A DNA stretch of 64,000 nt from Ardenticatenaceae bacterium (GTDB lineage Bacteria > Chloroflexota > Anaerolineae > Promineifilales > Promineifilaceae). The DNA lies in the NCBI GenBank assembly GCA_020634455.1, contig JACKBQ010000001.1, forward strand, positions 806,001 through 870,000, read 5' to 3'. The notes below the pieces were generated by a model, which saw nothing but the letters and a program-made list of their open reading frames with translations, was not told the origin of the DNA and searched no databases. Shown here piece after piece: positions 34,035-42,467 of this stretch; the first letter of the stretch is position 1, and every line of letters begins with the position of its first letter. A program made the translations under genes and the position numbers.

Positions 34035-34598
34035 TCATTTTCGCGCGGCAAGAAAAGCCAGCAGCCCATTGATGATAAAAATGTAAGCGATGAAGGCGTA
34101 GTTCTCAAACGTAAAGGTCTGGATAGCCAACACGCCAATCCCAAAGCCCACCGCGCTGATGGCGTAAGCCAGCCAGCTTTCAGTTTCGGGATATTTGTAC
34201 GCTTTGATCACGGTTGGAAGGCTGGCCAACATATCGGCAACCAGCGAAAAGAGGATGGCCAGATTCGGCTCCTTGGTGATCGCCCACAGGATGATGCCCA
34301 CGATTGCCGCGGCCATGAGAATGTAATCCCTTGGCTCCGTTTTCCAGTACGCCTTTTTGTTGATGAAGGAAACCAGAACGATGAGCAGCGGGTTAAACCC
34401 AGCCACAAACGTGACCCACGACAAATTCTCCACCCCCTGCACCCGCTGGGCCACGAAGATGATCATGGGGAACAGGCCCCACAACAGCCAGGTGACACGG
34501 TTGGGTTGGACTTTGCCAACGGCCGTTTCGTACAAATAATAAAACCCACCCAGCGAACCGAGCGCCGCACCAACAATCGCAAAATAGTCAGGAATCAT
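34035..34598 (-). CDS. Polytopic membrane protein of unknown function
   Basis: This 187-residue protein has six or seven helices arranged as repeated two- to three-helix units (TWLLWGLFPMIIFVAQ, LFSLVADMLASLPTVIKAYKYPE). The Trp/Pro pattern faintly recalls PQ-loop or SWEET-like proteins, but that is weak. Convergent with the small membrane protein. Confidence 0.6.
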   Translation of the reverse strand: MIPDYFAIVGAALGSLGGFYYLYETAVGKVQPNRVTWLLWGLFPMIIFVAQRVQGVENLSWVTFVAGFNPLLIVLVSFINKKAYWKTEPRDYILMAAAIVGIILWAITKEPNLAILFSLVADMLASLPTVIKAYKYPETESWLAYAISAVGFGIGVLAIQTFTFENYAFIAYIFIINGLLAFLAARK

Positions 34599-34695
34599 AG
34601 GGCGGGAATGATAGAGAAAGTGCTCCCGAAGCGCAAAACCAATTTAAGAGGTTAAACACTACCTGTCAGCAAGCTAACAGCAAGGAAACAACGCT

Positions 34696-34724
34696 TTGAC
34701 ATATTGTACCTTATTCTGTACACT
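34696..34724 (+). promoter_or_regulatory. Sigma70-type promoter for the toxin-antitoxin pair
   Basis: A consensus TTGACA, 17 bases, then TACACT, about 145 bases upstream of the antitoxin ATG. Confidence 0.65.
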
Positions 34725-34733
34725 TTAACGTAC
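34706..34733. promoter_or_regulatory. Candidate antitoxin operator: three GTAC cores
   Basis: GTAC occurs at 34706, 34718 and 34730, each exactly 12 bases apart, across and just after the promoter -10. GTAC is self-complementary, so dimers could bind each or pairs. Phd-family antitoxins commonly bind such sites to repress their own operon. Confidence 0.5.
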
Positions 34734-34780
34734 ATTTAGCAGGATAATTCATAGGCGCAGGCTCAACGCCATGAACGAAA

Positions 34781-34846
34781 ATCCACAGATTGCACAGATT
34801 CCTCAGATTTTCTTTTTTCTCTGTGCCTTTGCGTCTCTGCGTTAAA
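34781..34846. repeat. Dispersed CACAGATT/CTCTGTG repeat
   Basis: CCACAGATTGCACAGATT followed by CTCTGTGCCTTTGCGTCTCT. It lies in the 5' leader of the antitoxin gene. Confidence 0.8.
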
Positions 34847-34867
34847 TCATTTTCGAAGGAGGAAACA

Positions 34868-35101
34868 ATGAAAACAATCACATTCACTGACTTTCGGAAA
34901 AAAGCATCTGGGCTTATCACCCTGGTAGAACATGGCGAACGTTTTGTCATTGTGCGGCATGGCAAACCTGTTGCTGAAATAATTCCCTATTCAGATGCGC
35001 CCGCCAAAATACCCGCCTGGAAAGAAAAAGGGGTTCAGCTTCAACTCCAAGGCAGCGATTTATCTTCCGCCATTCTTGAAGACCGGGAAGGCAGCGCATG
35101 A
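34868..35101 (+). CDS. Phd/YefM-family antitoxin
   Basis: This 77-residue protein has the Phd fold start (KTITFTDFRKKASGLITLVEHGE) and the RHGKPVAEIIP strand that mark this antitoxin family; the C-terminal part, which wraps the toxin, is short. AAGGAGG lies just upstream of the ATG. Its stop overlaps the toxin start (ATGA). Confidence 0.9.
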   Translation: MKTITFTDFRKKASGLITLVEHGERFVIVRHGKPVAEIIPYSDAPAKIPAWKEKGVQLQLQGSDLSSAILEDREGSA

Positions 35102-35514
35102 AGCTGGCCATAGACTCTTCTGCTTTTGCCAAACGGTATGTTGAGGAGGTTGGAAGCGAACGGCTATTTGAAATTCTGCAAGATGCCTCTGAGCTGGCCC
35201 TTTGTGTGCTTGTGGTGCCTGAGATTCTTTCTGGACTGAACAGGCGCAAAAGAGAAGGGTTTGTGTCCAATGAAAACTACCAGGTAGCCAAAAAACAGCT
35301 GCTCACGGACATTCGGGACGCCACGATTCTGCAAATCACGCCCGCAGTTGTTTTCCATTCTGTTAACCTGCTGGAATCCAATAGCCTAAGAGCAATGGAT
35401 GCTTTGCACATTGCCTGCGCCCTGGAATGGCAAGCAGACCTTTTTCTAACAGCCGACAAAAAGCAGCTTGAGGCGGCAGTGAAGGCAGGGGTTCAAACAG
35501 AACTTATCGGTTAA
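35098..35514 (+). CDS. PIN-domain toxin (VapC-like)
   Basis: This 138-residue PIN domain shows the acidic quartet of the family: D6 in IDSSAF, E near residue 43 (VPEIL), D in AMDALHIACA and D in LTADKK. PIN toxins cleave tRNA or other RNA. Pairing of a PIN toxin with a Phd antitoxin is common. It is inside the AT-rich island's left part. Confidence 0.9.
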   Translation: MKLAIDSSAFAKRYVEEVGSERLFEILQDASELALCVLVVPEILSGLNRRKREGFVSNENYQVAKKQLLTDIRDATILQITPAVVFHSVNLLESNSLRAMDALHIACALEWQADLFLTADKKQLEAAVKAGVQTELIG

Positions 35515-35601
35515 CAACTGCTTTTAGTTGAGCCCAGCAGTGCCAACACCCCGCCGTGCCACCAAGCGCCCCATCCTGTAAAATTGGCTATTGCAAACAA
35601 C

Positions 35602-35622
35602 GGCGTGGCGAGACGCCATGCC
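35602..35622. repeat. Small inverted repeat, GGCGTGGCG...CGCCATGCC
   Basis: A short GC-rich hairpin between the toxin gene and the defence gene. It resembles dispersed hairpins elsewhere in the window. Confidence 0.6.
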
Positions 35623-35635
35623 CTAGCCCGATCAA

Positions 35636-35665
35636 TTGACTTTTATTCAAACATTATCCTAAAAT
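35636..35665 (+). promoter_or_regulatory. Promoter of the EAD-NACHT gene
   Basis: TTGACT, 18 bases, TAAAAT, about 45 bases upstream of the ATG at 35711. Confidence 0.55.
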
Positions 35666-35710
35666 TCAGTATGCTCGATAACTTTTTCCAGTCAGTTTTC
35701 TCAAAACAAG

Positions 35711-36082
35711 ATGAATAACGCAAGCCTTCCTCTACCATTCAGTGCAAAAATAGACAAAGTCCAACTTAAAAATGCCTTGATGATCTCCTTTAACAAAACG
35801 GAACTTAAAGGCCTATGTTTTGATATTGACCTAGATTCTGAGCAGTTACCAGATGGGAATAAAGAGCTACGGGTTCAAGAGTTGATTTTATTATGTCAGA
35901 GGCTCAGCAAAGTGGAAAATTTGCTTAACAGGTGTGCTGAATTACGACCAGAAATTCCGTGGCAGAACTATTATTCAAACGATTTGCAACTGTCAAATAG
36001 TTTGCTTGCCTATACTCAAAAGATCGCTAAATACTACACAGATTGGCATATTCCAACAGAATTGTCTTCATTTATAGATTAG
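35711..36082 (+). pseudogene. N-terminal fragment (effector-associated domain) of IS-split NACHT protein
   Basis: The 123-residue fragment is an effector-associated, death-like domain of the EAD7 kind (LKNALMISFNKTELKGLCFD ... ELRPEIPW), which in bacterial NLR-like systems recruits effectors by like-with-like contacts. The last codon is cut by the IS: the stop TAG is formed by the target TA plus the first base of the element. Removing the element joins this frame to the NACHT part without a shift. It has its own promoter and could still be made as a short protein. Confidence 0.85.
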
Positions 36083-36096
36083 ACTTCTTGCATAAG

Positions 36097-36450
36097 TCAC
36101 TTTACTCCAAGTGACAGATTGTAAATCGAAGCAATCAAGTTGAATCGCAAACCAAACCGTTTGCGGCGATTGCGATATCGCTCTTTCAAAATACGAAATA
36201 TCTTGAGCTTGCCTATCACATGCTCACCATAGATTCTGGCTTTCGCCAATGCCCGATTCGCTGCTTTCTCCTCTTTAGTGAGAGGATGATGCTTAGATTT
36301 CTTTTTGGGCGTTTGGCTATTCTTGTGAAGCTTAGCGATGCCTTGATATCCTGAATCAGCTAAGCAAGTGATAGTTTGTACCATCCCTTGGCCATTCTCT
36401 TTGAACAGATTGAAATCATGTTTCTTGCCTTCACTAAAGGCTGTGGTCAC
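36097..36450 (-). CDS. IS5-family transposase, OrfB (frameshift product)
   Basis: The 117-residue open part carries the second Asp (CLADSGYQG) and the Glu (YGEHVIGKLK) of the DDE triad. Upstream of the first possible start the frame stays open to the A7 run and encodes RHFSGKKKCHTQKAQVIVN, which is conserved transposase sequence, so it is made by fusion with OrfA. It ends at the left inverted repeat. Confidence 0.88.
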   Translation of the reverse strand: MTTAFSEGKKHDFNLFKENGQGMVQTITCLADSGYQGIAKLHKNSQTPKKKSKHHPLTKEEKAANRALAKARIYGEHVIGKLKIFRILKERYRNRRKRFGLRFNLIASIYNLSLGVK

Positions 36451-36514
36451 AATTTCCAGGGTTGTTAAGTTGACGATGACCTGCGCTTTTTGCGTATGGC
36501 ACTTTTTCTTGCCA

Positions 36515-36913
36515 CTAAAGTGCCTCTTTTGTTTTTTTGGGTCGTTCTATCGGTTGTTCGGTGGCATCAACAATGACAACTTCGATGAGCGTATCGCTAG
36601 TTTGCAACTTTTTCTTGCCAGGCAATGTGAATTGCCCTGACTCGACAAGCCTGTTTTCAATTTGCTGGATTGTCCGGCAAACGGCTGACTCGCTAATCCC
36701 ATAGGCCTGGCTGATATGAAACTGGGTACGATACTCTCGCCAGTACATCAGGGTCAACAAGAGTTGGTCTGCCCGTGACAATTTAGGTGGTCTACCAAAG
36801 GTGGGCATTGTTTTTTCTAGAATAGCCACCATTTGTTTAAAGATTGGGTGTGGCACACCCGTTAAACGTTTAAATTTCGCATCGGATAAGTTTTGAATCT
36901 CAGCATATTTCAT
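36515..36913 (-). CDS. IS5-family transposase, OrfA
   Basis: This 132-residue frame contains the helix-turn-helix (DQLLLTLMYWREY, YGISESAVCRTIQQIE) and the first catalytic Asp (VIVDATEQPIERP, D116). It ends just after an A7 run preceded by CCC; a +1 shift (or loss of one A by slippage) continues into OrfB. The gene is likely intact as a frameshifted pair. Confidence 0.9.
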   Translation of the reverse strand: MKYAEIQNLSDAKFKRLTGVPHPIFKQMVAILEKTMPTFGRPPKLSRADQLLLTLMYWREYRTQFHISQAYGISESAVCRTIQQIENRLVESGQFTLPGKKKLQTSDTLIEVVIVDATEQPIERPKKTKEAL

Positions 36914-36940
36914 CCAGCAATTATGCCTAATTTTCTACTT

Positions 36941-38806
36941 ATGCAAGAGGTCTATTGGAAAGTAGATCCTGTAGAAATTGACGATTATTTACGATTCAAG
37001 GTAATAAATGCAGAACCTCTTTTGAGCACAATTGGCACAGGAACTTCAACGGAAAAGAAGAGTGATCAGCATTCCAACTTAAAACTGAATGAAGTTCTAA
37101 ATGAACCTCTTGTCCTGATCACAGGAAATGCAGGAACTGGCAAATCAACTTGTCTACGTTACCTCTGTTATCAGATTGCTAGCAACCCGAAATCCTTTCT
37201 TTGGGTCAAGACAATACAAAAAAATCCTATCATTACAATTCCAATTTTTATTTCGCTCAAGCTTTATGGAAACAACAATTTGCTATCGTTGGTAAGATCG
37301 CAGTTACTTACCAACGGAATCCCAATGGAGATCAATATAGAAAAGCAAATTCTTGGCTCAAATCAATGTGTAATTTTGATGGACGGGATAGATGAAGTGC
37401 AACCAAAATGGAAGGATGATCTTACCAATGAAATTGCCATTCTCAGCCAATCATACCCAAATCTGAGAATTGTTATCACGAGCAGAAAACAACCACGACC
37501 AAAAACACTCACGGGGTTTCTTCGTTTTGAAATAATTGGATTAACCCATAATGCTATTTTACGTTTTGCGGAAGCCTACGTTGGCTTTTATCAAAGGTAT
37601 AAATTTATGGAGTTTATCGAACGAGGGAGGCTAGAGGAAGTCATCCAAACACCTCTTTTTTTAGCACTCTGCTTAATACTTTACAAACAGAACGCAGAAC
37701 AATTCGAGAGCATTGCAGATATATACAAAGGTATGCTGCAACTATATAAAAAGGGCTGGGAAGATCGTAAAAAAGAATTCTCGCATTCAGCTGAATGGTT
37801 TATCCTTGAGCGTTTTCTGGCAAAACTAGCGTTTCACATGGAATCGTATGGTTTCGGTAACACGATTGATAGACTAGAAGCTATCAATGTTTTTTTAAGA
37901 GAAGCTCAAGTTCTAGAGAAGGAATTTCTGTGGTCAAATAATAACACCCTTATAGATGTAACATCGCAATTATTGGCTCATAATCTACTTGAAGAATCAA
38001 ATGAGTCCATTAGCTTTTGGCACGCTTCTTTTAGAGACTATTTTACTGCTCTTTATGTTTCAAAGTTTAAAATTGATGAGATTATTAAGTTCGCGATAGA
38101 AAATGGAAACAGTCAAATTATTGCATTTTTAGGGGGGATGCTAAGTAATGCCTCTCCTCTTGTTGATCATCTAATTGAAAAAATCCACAAGTCTAACAAT
38201 CCATACGAACCAGTTAATTTGCTTGAGGCATTAGGTCTAATGGGCAATAAATTTACCAAAGAGATAATTCGCGCAATCTCTGAGCCAAATTATTATGAGG
38301 TTCATACCCTTGGAAACCATTTATTAGAACCACGCAAATTTGAGGGGAAAGCAATTCTTGACGACGTCTTAGGTACAAACATATTTATCCATGAGCTTGA
38401 ACTAGGGTATATTGACTTTGAACAAGTTGAAGATTTTCCTGATTTAGACAAAATTGACTTCTCAGTTTACCACCAACTATATCGTATTACCTTAAAAGCT
38501 ATATATAGTGGTGATCTTTCTCTTGCAAAAAAAGGTCAAGAAAAACTCAATAATTATATTTATAGCCGCATTGAAGAAAAAACTGTTGATAATTGGCTAA
38601 AGTTCAGCGAATTAAGCGATATATATATATTTCGAGACAGCCTAATTAGAGAAAAAATAAATTCTTCAGAACTGATTGAATTTTGTCGGAACACTATTTG
38701 GCACTCAAGTATTCCGTTCTTGGAGTCCATAGTTGAAATTACAGAGGACTCTAACTTAAGGGTTGAGGCGAAAACCGCAATAGAATGTATTATCAGAAAG
38801 ATATGA
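36941..38806 (+). pseudogene. NACHT NTPase part of IS-split NLR-like defence protein
   Basis: The 621 residues from the first ATG at the IS edge hold a NACHT STAND NTPase: Walker A (TGNAGTGKST, 61-70), Walker B with the NACHT acidic pair (VILMDGIDEV) and the RIVITSR sensor strand, followed by winged-helix and helical parts to the C-terminus. ATGs at 36923 or 36941 inside the IS end could restart translation, but would lack the EAD. The intact ancestor would be 740 residues. The region is AT-rich and free of ACGGCCGT, suggesting transfer. NACHT-EAD proteins are linked to antiphage abortive responses; the effector is not in the window. Confidence 0.85.
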
Positions 38807-38832
38807 CGTTTGTAGAATATACACAGACTAAT

Positions 38833-38868
38833 AAAACCCCGTTAGCAATAAGAGCTAACGGGGTTTTT
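38833..38868. terminator. Bidirectional intrinsic terminator
   Basis: AAAACCCCGTTAGC pairs with GCTAACGGGGTTTT around a seven-base loop. It separates the convergent NACHT gene and htpG. Confidence 0.93.
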
Positions 38869-38892
38869 GTATTATCTAGGGTCAAAGCAATA

Positions 38893-40794
38893 TTACGACT
38901 TGTCCGCCTGGGCGGCAGCAAGGGTGAGGAGCTGCTGGATGCGTGGCAGGATGTCCGCCGGGTTGGGGTGCAGCCCTTCCTGGATGAGGGCGCTGTCGTA
39001 CAGCTGCTCGATGCCCAGGTTGATGAGCGCGTTGTCCGGGTCGTTTTCCACCAGGTGGGCCAGGTGGGCCACCAGCGGGTGGCTGCGGTTCACTTCCATA
39101 ATGCGCTTGGGAATTTCGTAATCCTGGTTCAGCAGCCGCTGGATGCGATCCATGCCGTTGTTTTGGGCATCGGCGGGGGCCACCAGGCGCACCGGGCTGT
39201 TCTTCAGCACCTTGGAGGCGCGCACTTCGATAACCTTGTCACCTAACGCGGTGACGCAGCGGCCGACAAACTGGTTGAACGCTTTTTCGGGCAGCGGGGC
39301 TTCGCTGGCTTCCTCTTTGGCCTCGTCTTCCGTTTCCGGCAGCTCAATGTCGGCGTCGTCGATGTTTTTGAACGGCGTCTCTTTGTATTCCATCAGGCCA
39401 GGGGCAATCAGCACGTCCAGCGGATCGACCCAGTAGAGCACTTCTAAATCGCGCTCTTTGAACGGGTCCAAATGGGGGCTGTTGGCCACGGAGCTGACGG
39501 AATCGCCGGTGACGTAGTAGATGTCAGTCTGTGTGTCTGGCTTGCGCTCCAGGTAGGCGTCCAGCGAGGTGAGTTCACCGTTGGACTTGGAGGTGTGGTA
39601 GCGGAAAAAGGGCAGCACGTCCTCTTTGGCGGTGGGGTCAATGGCGGTGCCTTCTTTGAAGTAACGGCCGTATTCCCCCCAAAACTTTGCGTACTTCTCC
39701 GGATCCTCATCCGCCAGCTTCTTCAGCTCACGCAACACGCGCCCCTTGATCATCTTGCCCAGCTGGCGCATGAGCCGGTTGTTTTGCACCGTCTCACGGC
39801 TGACGTTGAGGGGCAAATCTTCGGAATCGACCACGCCATCGACAAATTCCAGCCATTTGGGCAGCAGATCGGTGCAATATTCCTGGATGAGCACGTTGTG
39901 CGAGTAGAGCATGACGCCGGGGTCTTTGCGGGTGGTGAGGATGCCTTTTTCCCGCTTGGCCGGGATGAACAGCAGCGCCCGTACGTTAACCGGTGCGTCG
40001 GAGCTAAAATGCACGGTCAGCAGCGGTTCTTCAAAATCCATCGTCATCTGGCGGTAGAAATTGGTGTAATCTTCGGTTTCGATTTCAGACGGCCGTTTCC
40101 GCCACAGCGGCGTTTGCTGGTTCACCTGCTCCTCACCCACGTAAATCGGGTAGCGCACAAAATCGGAATGCTTCTTGATAATCTGCTTCAGCTTCCACTC
40201 GCTGGCCAGGTCGGCCGCATCTTTCTTGAGGGTGATGTGCATTTCCGTGCCGCGATCCTCTTTTTCAGCCGGCTCAATGCGGAACTCGTCGGAACCGTCG
40301 GAGACCCAGGCGGCGGCTTTGGCCCGCTTCTTGTAGCTGCGGGAAACCACGCGCACCTCGTCGGCCACCATGAAAACGGAGTAGAAACCGACGCCAAATT
40401 GACCGATTACGTCGCTGGGGTCCACGTCTTTGTTTTCGCTAACTTGTTCCAAAAATTCGCGCGCGCCAGATTGGGCGATGGTGCCCAAATTGGTGATCAG
40501 CTCATCTTTGGTCATGCCAATGCCACTGTCTTTGATGATGATCTTCTTCGGCTCATCTTCGCCCACTTCGGGCACTTCAATGTGGATCGCCAGCTCGGCG
40601 TCCGGGTCGAGCACGTCCCGGTTGGTGAGCATTTCAAAATGGAGCCGCGTCATCGCGTCGGAGGCATTGGAGATGAGTTCGCGCAGGAAGATGTCTTGCT
40701 CTTTGTAGAGGGAGTGGACGAGGATTTGCAGCAGCTGCTTGACCTCGGCCTTAAAGCGGTAATCGGCGGTTGGGGTTTGTTCAGCAGTTGTCAT
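38893..40794 (-). CDS. htpG: Chaperone HtpG (Hsp90)
   Basis: This 633-residue Hsp90 has the GHKL ATPase (LRELISNASDAMTRL, IKDSGIGMTKDEL, QFGVGFYSVFMVADEV), the middle domain with the catalytic-loop Arg (LNVSRETVQNNRLMR) and the dimerisation domain (ERKPDTQTDIYYVTG onward). It folds clients under stress together with DnaK. A dispersed repeat, not a visible heat-shock operator, lies upstream. Confidence 0.96.
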   Translation of the reverse strand: MTTAEQTPTADYRFKAEVKQLLQILVHSLYKEQDIFLRELISNASDAMTRLHFEMLTNRDVLDPDAELAIHIEVPEVGEDEPKKIIIKDSGIGMTKDELITNLGTIAQSGAREFLEQVSENKDVDPSDVIGQFGVGFYSVFMVADEVRVVSRSYKKRAKAAAWVSDGSDEFRIEPAEKEDRGTEMHITLKKDAADLASEWKLKQIIKKHSDFVRYPIYVGEEQVNQQTPLWRKRPSEIETEDYTNFYRQMTMDFEEPLLTVHFSSDAPVNVRALLFIPAKREKGILTTRKDPGVMLYSHNVLIQEYCTDLLPKWLEFVDGVVDSEDLPLNVSRETVQNNRLMRQLGKMIKGRVLRELKKLADEDPEKYAKFWGEYGRYFKEGTAIDPTAKEDVLPFFRYHTSKSNGELTSLDAYLERKPDTQTDIYYVTGDSVSSVANSPHLDPFKERDLEVLYWVDPLDVLIAPGLMEYKETPFKNIDDADIELPETEDEAKEEASEAPLPEKAFNQFVGRCVTALGDKVIEVRASKVLKNSPVRLVAPADAQNNGMDRIQRLLNQDYEIPKRIMEVNRSHPLVAHLAHLVENDPDNALINLGIEQLYDSALIQEGLHPNPADILPRIQQLLTLAAAQADKS

Positions 40795-40814
40795 TTGGCA
40801 TTCTCCTTCAGGTT

Positions 40815-40885
40815 TTAGCCACAGATTTCGCAGATGACACAGATTTCTTTGTCCTCGGAAAATCTCTATGTCCTCTGTGGCAAAA
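40815..40885. repeat. Dispersed GCCACAGA...TCTGTGGC inverted repeat
   Basis: GCCACAGATTTCGCAGATGA ... TGTCCTCTGTGGC has complementary ends. It lies in the divergent gap between htpG and the MFS gene. Confidence 0.85.
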
Positions 40886-41064
40886 TATATTTTTTTGTGA
40901 ATTTTCTCGTGGTTGGGTTCCGTTTGGCTGGTGGGCCAGGAACGGCCGTTATCATACCCCGCTTCTGTTAGACATGCATAAGATTGGCCAAGCCCCTTTT
41001 TTTGTACTCAACCGTTTCCCGTGTACAATCATTTCCAACAACCCAGCACAAAGAGGAAAACCCC

Positions 41065-42378
41065 ATGACAACTGTACCTTTTCAGACGCCAACCACCGCC
41101 ACCCGGCGCGAACGGTGGGCCTGGTATCTCTACGATTTTGGCAACTCCGCCTATGCCGCCGTCGTGCTGCTGGCCGTCTACTCCGCCTACTTTCAGGGCA
41201 GCGTGGTGGGCGGCGCGGAAGGCTCCCGCTTGTGGGGGTTGGCGGTAGGCATCGCCATGCTTGTGGTGGCCATCACCTCCCCCATTTTGGGCACCATCGC
41301 CGATTTTTCTGGCTCCAAGAAGAAATTTTTACTGTTTTACACCATCATGGCCTGCGTTTTTACCGCAGGCCTTTTCTTTGCCACGCCGGGCAACGTGGCC
41401 ATCGGCATGGGCTTTTTTATTTTGGCAGAGATTGGCTACCGCAGCGCCCAGGTGTTTTACAACGCCCTGCTGCCCGAAATTGCCGAACCGCATGAAGTGG
41501 GGCGCGTCTCTGGCAATGGCTGGGCGATTGGCACCATCGGCGGCATCCTCTGCCTGCTCATCATTCTGCCGCTGATTGTGATGATTGAAGGCAACTTGAT
41601 TATTCGGACCTCTTTGGTGATAACGGCCGTATTCTTTGCCATTTCGGCTGCCCCCATTTTTCTTTGGTTACCCGAACGTGCCCAAAGCAAACCATTGCCC
41701 GCTGGCGAAACTTATTTCAGCTACGCCTTCAAACAGCTAGGCCAAACCATCAAAACGGCCGCACAATTCCGCGAGTTTCTCAAATTCATGGTCGCCTTCC
41801 TCATCTTCAACGACGGCGTCATCATGGCGCTCAACTTCGCCGCCATTATTGGCGCAGTTTTATACGGCATGGACCAGACCCAGCTCATCATCTTCGTCAT
41901 TATTGTGCAGGTAAGTAACGTCGGCGGCGCGTACGCTTTTGGCGCTTGGGTAGACAAGTTAGGCGGCAAACGCTCCCTCGCCCTCTCCATTATCACCATG
42001 ATTGCCGCCGTCATCTGGCTTTACCTCAACACCAGCGCCACCGGATTTTATCTGGTCGGCATTCTGGCTGGCTTTGCCATGGCAGGCATCCAGTCCGTTA
42101 GCCGTACGATGGTGAGCTTTTTTGCCCCACCCGGCCGTAGCGGCGAATTTTACGGCTTCTTCGCCGTTGCTGGACGCACCTCCTCCTTCATTGGCCCTAC
42201 CGTCTACGGTTTCATAGCCGCCGAAGCCGCCCTTTGGTATCAAACCCAGGGCCAAACCATCGCCACAGCCGAACAGCTCGGGCAAAAGCTGGCCATCCTC
42301 TCCATCGGCGTGTTCTTGGTCATTGGCCTGGTCGTCCTCAGCTTTGTTAACGAGAAAAAAGCACGTTCATTTGAGTAA
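41065..42378 (+). CDS. MFS transporter, UMF1/Atg22 family
   Basis: This 437-residue protein has about twelve membrane helices and the family opening WYLYDFGNSAYAAVV. The MFS loop GTIADFSGSKKK and the second-half loop WVDKLGGKR are present. UMF1 proteins resemble vacuolar amino-acid effluxers of fungi; substrates in bacteria are not settled. AGAGG lies upstream of the ATG. Single gene. Confidence 0.88.
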   Translation: MTTVPFQTPTTATRRERWAWYLYDFGNSAYAAVVLLAVYSAYFQGSVVGGAEGSRLWGLAVGIAMLVVAITSPILGTIADFSGSKKKFLLFYTIMACVFTAGLFFATPGNVAIGMGFFILAEIGYRSAQVFYNALLPEIAEPHEVGRVSGNGWAIGTIGGILCLLIILPLIVMIEGNLIIRTSLVITAVFFAISAAPIFLWLPERAQSKPLPAGETYFSYAFKQLGQTIKTAAQFREFLKFMVAFLIFNDGVIMALNFAAIIGAVLYGMDQTQLIIFVIIVQVSNVGGAYAFGAWVDKLGGKRSLALSIITMIAAVIWLYLNTSATGFYLVGILAGFAMAGIQSVSRTMVSFFAPPGRSGEFYGFFAVAGRTSSFIGPTVYGFIAAEAALWYQTQGQTIATAEQLGQKLAILSIGVFLVIGLVVLSFVNEKKARSFE

Positions 42379-42389
42379 CTCCCGCAAGA

Positions 42390-42419
42390 GTAGGGAGCAG
42401 GTCTAAGACCTGCCCCTAC
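42390..42419. repeat. Inverted repeat, GTAGGG...CCCCTAC
   Basis: GTAGGGAGCAGGTCT pairs with AGACCTGCCCCTAC with one bulge. Dispersed hairpin between the MFS and acyl-CoA ligase genes. Confidence 0.8.
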
Positions 42420-42467
42420 AAAGTTTCACACAATGTAATCAAACTATTTCTAAAACAAGGAGCAGTC

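Larger units (their letters stand above)
36082..36952 (-). mobile_element. IS5-family insertion sequence, 871 bp, complete
   Basis: Terminal inverted repeats of 16 bases (GACTTCTTGCATAAGT at the left; ACTTATGCAAGAGGTC at the right, one mismatch) are flanked by a TA duplication (36080-36081 and 36953-36954). Two overlapping frames on the minus strand encode the transposase. Size, TA target and two-frame layout fit the IS427-like part of IS5, though the subgroup is uncertain. It is inserted in the EAD-NACHT gene in antisense direction. Confidence 0.93.

Noticed and set aside
35602..35622. Possible CRISPR-type unit
   Set aside because: Single hairpin without regularly spaced copies. No array was seen anywhere in the window.
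39472..40818. A 448-codon plus-strand frame
   Set aside because: It is fully antisense to htpG and has no recognisable domain.
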